A stretch of 64,000 nt of DNA, from positions 51,209 through 115,208 of the forward strand of contig VZQC01009592.1 in the NCBI GenBank assembly GCA_009823505.1, in the 5' to 3' direction. Made by a program: the position numbers and the translations under genes. Origin of the DNA: Rhizomys pruinosus. Lineage: Eukaryota; Chordata; Mammalia; Rodentia; Spalacidae. Position 1 is the stretch's first letter; each line of letters begins with the position of its first letter. This document shows positions 58,546-64,000 of the stretch, one piece after another. The notes beneath the pieces were generated by a model that was not told the origin of the DNA, ran no database searches, and was given only the letters and a program-made list of their open reading frames with translations.

Positions 58546-59447
58546 ACTTTTTTCAGTGCAAACAAAATGCATTTGGCTTCCTCTCTAGTGTGCTGTCATT
58601 CAAGTCTATCTCTCTATACAGAGGTCCTATGTTAGGGGAGGTAGTAATCAGGATTGTGACAGAAAATATCATGCTGGGAGTGAAAACAGATAATGCAAGG
58701 AGCAATTATCCCTGGCATCAGGAAGAACCCTTATCTGTTCCCCTTTCTGTTGACCTGGTACCTGGATATCCCTTGCCTTGAGCTGGTAAAAGGTGCTAGA
58801 ATCCTCAACATCTTCTTGTCCACTCCAGTGATCAGCCCTGCCCTGTGACTTTCTGACTGTTGCACTGACTTGGGGACCAGACACATCTATAAATTTGGAC
58901 CACAAAGAGAAGAGCACTAAATCCTGACCATGCCTCATGGGATACAACAGTGGGGAGCAGACCCCCATATCACCTGCTCTGTCTCCTATAGCCTCCAGGA
59001 CCCCTGCAGCTTTGAGCCCCTCTGGGACCTCTACCCCCACCCCAAGTAGTCCCCAGTCCCTAGGGGAGCTTTTAGGTATTAGTCTGCCAACTTTTTCTTG
59101 TGAATGTATGTTTATGCTAAAACATATACAATGTTAGGCCTTTCCTTTCTCATTTATTGAGCATTTTCCCAAATGTTAGTTCCATGAGGACTCACACATT
59201 TATCAATCATGCTAAAGAGCAAATTCATATTCCTCTTAGGAGAGCAGTTTATTGTAACCTATTTAAGCTGTGTCAGCAGCTCCTACTTTCAATGTGCAAC
59301 ATCTGATGAGTTAACCCTGAAGCTTTAGCTCTTTATATGCTCTGTCTGAATATCATGTGTACCTAATCAGCAGAGATGTTTTATAATCCTAGTTTCTGGA
59401 CTACAATCCCCACTCTTCCACTACATATATACCTTTATGTTTTAGAG
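58546..59447. other. No gene confirmed; Pro/Ser/Thr-rich open frames on both strands
   Basis: 58,669-59,040 is open for 123 codons on the minus strand and 58,937-59,137 for 66 codons on the plus strand. Neither resembles a known family or has convincing splice sites. A TATAAATTTG word lies at about 58,890. Confidence 0.35.
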
Positions 59448-59715
59448 GGCAAGTCACAATGTATTCCTTGCTGTCCTCAAACTCACAGCCACTTTTTCTG
59501 CCTCATAGTTCGAGTGACAGGATTACAGGTGTAACCGCTAACATGCTCCATCCACAGTTTTGACTTCTTTTCTTCTCTTGTAATTTATTTGCTTTGTTCT
59601 CATTTCAGTTATTTTGGGTAATGGAATGAATACAGGATGGCCTCAAATTATCATAGGCCTGCTTGCCTCTCCATTACTGGGAGCAGGGATTAAAAGCATG
59701 TACACCACTCAGGCC
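59448..59715 (-). mobile_element. Two diverged B1-like remnants
   Basis: 59,448-59,545 and 59,630-59,715 each end with GGATTACAGGTGTAACC- or GGATTAAAAGCATGTACACC-type words, as in reversed B1. Confidence 0.5.
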
Positions 59716-59744
59716 TCTTTGTTTTGGGAGGATTTTGTTTTGTT

Positions 59745-60160
59745 TTTTTAATAAAATATTTTATTGGTGTTTTGTGTGTTTCATACATCATTTCTCAGTC
59801 CAATTTAGACACACTCCCTTTTCCATGCCCCCCACCCAATCCCAGCTCATGCATTCTGCCATACACGTCTTGCATCTTTTTCTCAGTCTTTTTAAAGTTT
59901 TTCTCTGCAGAGGTTTATGTACGGAGGGTATGTAGTCATATATTAGGGTAATATAAAATTGAAGGGAAAAGTGTGAACTCCTAAACATATTCTGGAATTA
60001 GCATACAGTTTATTTTCAAAAGTCATGATTTTGGTATATATATGACATATATAAGCATACTTTTGGAGCAATACAAATGGGAGGGAAGAACAACTACAAA
60101 AAGACTGGCTCAAAGAATTGACTGAAACAGTTAACTTCTGCCCAAACAATAAACGTACAT
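59745..60160 (-). mobile_element. L1 3' UTR copy with 5' inversion
   Basis: 59,750-59,925 is the terminal 3' UTR in reverse (AATAAAATATTTTATTGG, GCTCATGCATTCTGCC). From about 59,926 to 60,155 the upstream 3' UTR runs in the plus sense and ends where the other piece begins (CTTCTGCCCAAACAATAAACG), again a twin-primed structure. Confidence 0.82.
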
Positions 60161-60749
60161 TTAGTGCAGGGTGAGCTGGTAGCATAAAGCAGTGGAAGAG
60201 AGTGATGACAGGGCTATGCCAATGGAGGCCGACAGGGATATGCCAATGGAGGCCAGCAAGTCAAGTCTCTGAAGATGAAGGAGCTGAACTGTTGCCGACT
60301 GCCCAGGGTAGGAAGCAGGGCTGTAAAAGGAGAGAAGACAGGGTGGAATTGATGCTAAGGAAGCATAAAAGCCTGTAAGGGGTCAGAAAGGAGAACATGC
60401 AGGTCTTGTTCACTAGAGGGACTGTCGAAAACTTAAGGCCAAAGCAGTTAGACCGTGGTCCAAACACAAGGACTCGGGCCTGAGTATTTGGCTAAGGGAT
60501 TCTCGAATTACTGGGACTATACAAGGAATGTAATAATCTCACTAAATTTGCTTTCCTCTACATTCTGAAATTATTTCTGTGGCACAATCAAGGAACTGCC
60601 ATCACATTAGTGGAAGTCCTTAAGGGGAAAGTGGTTTCCTCAGGCTGCTGGTGTATGATGGCCTATGTCTCCCTGCCTCTTTTTCCCCTTGTCCACAGCT
60701 AAATCTACAAATGAATTGTATCCCTTCTGTACATTATAGCACTGTTATT
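60161..60749. other. No gene seen; short direct duplication
   Basis: ATGCCAATGGAGGCC occurs twice 24 bp apart at about 60,216 and 60,240. 60,360-60,470 resembles 16,050-16,140 in the same direction, perhaps an old LTR piece. Confidence 0.4.
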
Positions 60750-60934
60750 GGCAAGGCCTAGATAGACTGACGAAGTTCCAATCCTCACCTTTGAACTCAA
60801 AACTAAATACATTTTGCCATTTTATATATAATGTTTTCTTTTCATTACAGTTAAGAAAGACCAAGATGGCCTAGTGAGAAATGCCCTTATTGAACAATGC
60901 TGGAGATCTGACCACCTAGATCCACACACAGTAC

Positions 60935-61325
60935 CATATAGCTTCAGTTGTCTACATGACACACCTGGGGAGAAGGAACCTCAGTTGAGGAATTTCATCC
61001 ATTTAATTGGACTGTGGCCATATCTGTGGGCCATTTTCTGGATTGATAACTAATCCTTATTAGGATGACACCACTCTGGGTGGTGTCAACCCTGGGAAGG
61101 TGCCCTGGGTTGTATAAGAAAGCAGGTGGAGCACAGGCCAAAGGAGCAAGTTAGTAAGCAACATTCGCCCCCATGGTCTGTGCTTCAGTCTCTGCCTCTA
61201 GGTTCCCACTTGATCTCCTGCCCTGGCTTCCCTCAATGAAAGACTGTACTGTAAGCTTAAATAAACCGTTTCTTCATCAAGTTATCTGGTAAGATTTATC
61301 ACAGCCACAGGAAAGATAACTAACA
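60935..61325 (+). repeat. Common rodent interspersed repeat, uninterrupted copy
   Basis: TTGGACTGTGGCCATATCTGTGG-type start, CCTGCCCTGGCTTCCCTCAATG and TAAGCTTAAATAAACC, ending GAAAGATAACTAACAC. Same element as 13,248-13,870. Family name not assigned. Confidence 0.5.
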
Positions 61326-62814
61326 CAGCCTCATCAAGGATGGAGAGAGCCAACTCCACAAAACTGTCCTCAATAAAGAACATCAAATATTTTAAGTTAA
61401 TGAAGGATAGCATTCTGACCCAGGGCAGGTGTTACAGCCAGGGATTTGAATCAGACATTCAAATTCATTTAGCTCAGACTGATTTACAACACCTCTCTTA
61501 GTGTGATAACAAGATTAGTAGTATTAACAGGGACTGGTTAGAAGTTTAAATTCCAGAGTCACTCCCATAAAAAACTAATAAAGGACTCTAGATGGAACCC
61601 ATTGGTCTCTGCTTTAACCAGCCCTCCAGCTGACTTAGAAGCACAGAGAAGTTTGAGATGCACTTGCCTAGGTTGCTTGCTATACTGCTGAATTTTCTGG
61701 TTAACCACCATGTTCCATAATTCAGAAGCATTCAAATTGTGCTAAAGGTTTCTAGTAGCTGTCCAATTCACAGGCATGAATTCAGTTCCTTGCAAAATTA
61801 AAGAGCTGGCAAGTATTTCATATGTTCATAAAAGCAAACTTGGGAGTCCTGCAGTGTTTTGGTAACTCAAAACTGTGGCTGGGTAAAGCAGATTCCCTGA
61901 GATTCTTTCCTTACTTTGGAATTGCCTTCAACCAGGAAAAAATCCAATTTGGACCTTACGTGCTACTCAGTTTTCCAAGTATCTGCATAGAGGTGTTAAA
62001 CTGTGAATGAACATAGCCTGGAGGAAAATTTCCCACAGAAATATTTTTTCCATATGCTACTTGTTGAATTACCAAAGAGCTATGTCAGATACCTTCACCA
62101 AAGCAGCCTGGTGTAACTCCATAGGATTTCTTTTTTTTTTTTAATTCCATTAATGAACATAGGATTTCTTACACAAAGTATGTATCAGACAGATGAGGTT
62201 CTACCTTTCCATGGGACACTGGACAAGTATCAAGCACAATTAAAATAACTATCAGTGTAAACAACAGATTCTTTAGGGTTAAAATGTGATCATCTTCATG
62301 TTCATACTCTTGTAAATAAGCAAAGAAAATGGAGGAACGGGCAATTTGATTCCTTATAGTCACATGTTGGACTCTTCCTTGCCACTGTGTCTGCCTTGAG
62401 CAAAATGATTTTGAGACACATAGCCAGCTGGACTACGCTCACGGCAGCAGCAAACCTCTGGAATATTGCAGGGATCCCTTGAGAAATCTATAAGATGGCA
62501 TCAGCTGATTTCCCCTGATCCTGAAGGCCCAGTCTTATGCAGAGATGTATGAATGTGTTTGTACCAGCTGCTTTCCTATTACAAGTATTCATGAACCTTA
62601 GATAAATCTAAAACTATTTCTACCTGGACCTGAAAGAGAGCTCTCCCCCTGGTGGTCAAGTAAAGGGACTGCTGCCCCTGCCACTAAGCCTGTTTGGGCT
62701 CTGCCCCTGTTAACAGGTGACTCAGTGGCTCTGCCCCTATTAACAGGTTGCTGAGGCTCCAGTGACTGAGTTGGCTGGCAGATAGATGCTCTCTTATGCT
62801 GTTTCTTTCTCTTT

Positions 62815-62966
62815 TTTTTGTCTTTTTGAGACAGGGTCTCCCTTTAGTCCCAGCTGGCCTGGAACTCGCTATGTAGACCAGGCTGGCCTTGAACTCAAAG
62901 AGATCCTCCTGCCTCTGCCTCCCGAGTGCTGGGATTAAAGGCGTGCACCACCACGCCCAGCATGCT
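62815..62966 (-). mobile_element. B1 SINE, private to the right arm
   Basis: TTTTGTCTTTTTGAGACAGGG to CACCACGCCCAGC. Flanked by ATGCTGTTTCTT on both sides, a target-site duplication. The left arm has the unsplit sequence near 11,500. Confidence 0.95.
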
Positions 62967-63221
62967 GTTTCTTATGGTGGTATAACATCAGGACCAATGA
63001 ATGACTTTTCTCAAGTGGTTTCTTCTTACCTGCATTTAGTAGTACAGGCTAAGCTGGTAACAGAAGCATCCTCAGAACCTGATGACAAGGGGTATCCAGT
63101 GGAAGTCAGCAGCTCATACTAAACAGCCAGGTGTTGGTCGCTGAAGATGAAGCAGCTGACAGTTCCAGAGCATCCAGGCAGCAATCAGTGGTGTCAGTGT
63201 GCCCACTCACATACACTCATG

Positions 63222-63282
63222 CACTCATACACACACACACACACACACACACGCACGTGCGCGCGCACACACACACACACAT

Positions 63283-63316
<34 letters not shown>
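63222..63316 (+). repeat. (CA)n microsatellite with CG/TG interruptions
   Basis: Nearly pure CA except GCACGTGCGCGCGC near 63,251. Alternating purine-pyrimidine throughout. Confidence 0.97.
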
Positions 63317-63319
<3 letters not shown>

Positions 63320-63329
63320 CTTTTTAAAA

Positions 63330-63500
63330 ACTTACACTTGTCTGGTTGTGTGTATGCCATGATGCATGTGTGAAGGTCAGAGTACAACTGTGGGAGCTGG
63401 TTTTCTCCTTCCACCTTGTCACTCCCAGGGGTCAAACTCAGGTCATCATGCTTGGAAACAAGCATGTTTAGCTACCAAGCCATCTCTCTGGCCACAGATA
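63330..63500 (-). mobile_element. Old B2-type SINE shared by both arms
   Basis: Reversed copy ending TAGCTACCAAGCCATCTCTCTGGCC. Counterpart of 10,466-10,640. Confidence 0.78.
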
Positions 63501-64000
63501 CAGACACTTTCTAATGGCTGAGCAATACCTCTACATATACTTGTTTAGACATGATAATTCCACATTGAAACCAAGGGACAGGAATTCCCAATTTCTTTGC
63601 CCACATAACACTTTTAGGGATAAGAGTTCTGGTACTGAAAACCTGATTCTCCCACCTGTATAGGGCAGCAGCTCACCAGGTATTTTTACAGGGTTCTTGG
63701 GACCAAACTTAGGTCCTCATATTTGCAAAACAAGGACTTTAGCCACTGAGCTTTCTCCCTTTGCCCTTCAGTAATTACTAAAATAATGAGTTGTCCTACC
63801 AGTAACTAAACCTGAAAGCATGGGTCCACATAAGGTAAACAAATTAATTCCAGGAAATGACACAGGAGTGCAGAATAGACAGGAATATTTTCCCACTGGT
63901 GTTGCCTTCTCTCCATTCCTTTGATGCCTATTATTTCCACCCTGCTCCTGGGGGACCATAAATAACCAGAGGATGCCCCAATCTCAACATCAAACACTAG

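Larger units (their letters stand above)
60750..64000 (-). repeat. Right arm of the inverted duplication (partner 9,942-15,990)
   Basis: Reverse complement is colinear with the left arm. It is shorter because it lacks the left-arm L1, two B2s and one B1, and carries its own B1 at 62,815. The arm is still matching at the last base of the window (64,000 pairs with about 9,942). Confidence 0.88.

Noticed and set aside
58669..59040. 123-codon minus-strand frame as a gene
   Set aside because: No recognisable domain, start context, splice signals or relatives. It overlaps another open frame on the plus strand; kept only as a note.
62169..62363. 64-codon membrane-like minus frame in the right duplication arm
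   Set aside because: The matching left-arm sequence near 11,900-12,050 does not preserve the frame, so there is no sign of coding constraint.
63131..63465. His/Thr-rich and Cys/Val-rich frames
   Set aside because: Products of the (CA)n microsatellite read in different frames.

Overview
The window looks like nuclear DNA of a myomorph rodent. It is packed with B1 SINEs (7SL-derived, typically ending in a GACCAAAAAA tail), tRNA-derived B2 SINEs, rodent-type L1 LINEs and long microsatellites. The B2 and B1 variants do not look like plain mouse or rat copies, and I cannot name the species. I see no intact cellular protein gene, no tRNA or rRNA gene and no CRISPR array. Nearly every open frame is a piece of L1, SINE or simple repeat. 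The one identifiable gene relic is a processed pseudogene of TRMT13 (tRNA 2'-O-methyltransferase) at 18,355-20,580, itself broken by a second retroposed 3' end.

Layout. 1-600 is the 3' end of a minus-strand L1. 600-9,940 is mostly unique DNA with scattered SINEs, a degenerate Ser/Val/Ala-coding repeat (2.9-3.6 kb) and a second degenerate tandem repeat (3.9-4.5 kb). 9,942-15,990 is the left arm of an old inverted duplication whose right arm is 60,750-64,000 and runs off the window. Several SINEs and one L1 entered only one arm, so the other arm shows the empty site. 16.4-18.0 kb is a 5'-inverted L1. 18.4-20.6 kb is the TRMT13 pseudogene. 20.6-29.8 kb is one old plus-strand L1 dismembered by at least eight later insertions and a 510-bp assembly gap. 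29.8-30.6 kb is unique DNA with a perfect 70-bp palindrome and one exon-like segment.

The centre of interest is 30,603-49,634. A 16-bp perfect target-site duplication (30,603-30,618 and 49,619-49,634) brackets what should be one young full-length L1 on the minus strand. The minus-strand poly-A tail appears as poly-T at 30,619-30,635. The 5' UTR appears as a 7.94-kb array of about 66.7 copies of a 119-bp, 73% GC monomer (41,678-49,617). Between them, after a single N at 30,636, lies an 11-kb error-rich block (30,637-41,677) in the wrong orientation. It reads as the reverse complement of the right flank (copy of 49.6-52.5 kb), then 1-2 monomers, then ORF1, ORF2, 3' UTR and poly-A of the L1 on the plus strand. 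Reversing this block restores the expected order, so I read it as a misoriented, unpolished gap-fill rather than a biological palindrome.

The right side holds the clean copy of the flank (49.6-52.5 kb), a mosaic L1 with alternating orientation (51.7-55.4 kb), largely unique DNA (55.4-60.7 kb) and the right duplication arm. Gene-level cooperation is absent. The biology here is retrotransposition: L1 copies, SINEs and processed pseudogenes mobilised by L1, and a probable monomeric L1 promoter array of exceptional apparent length.
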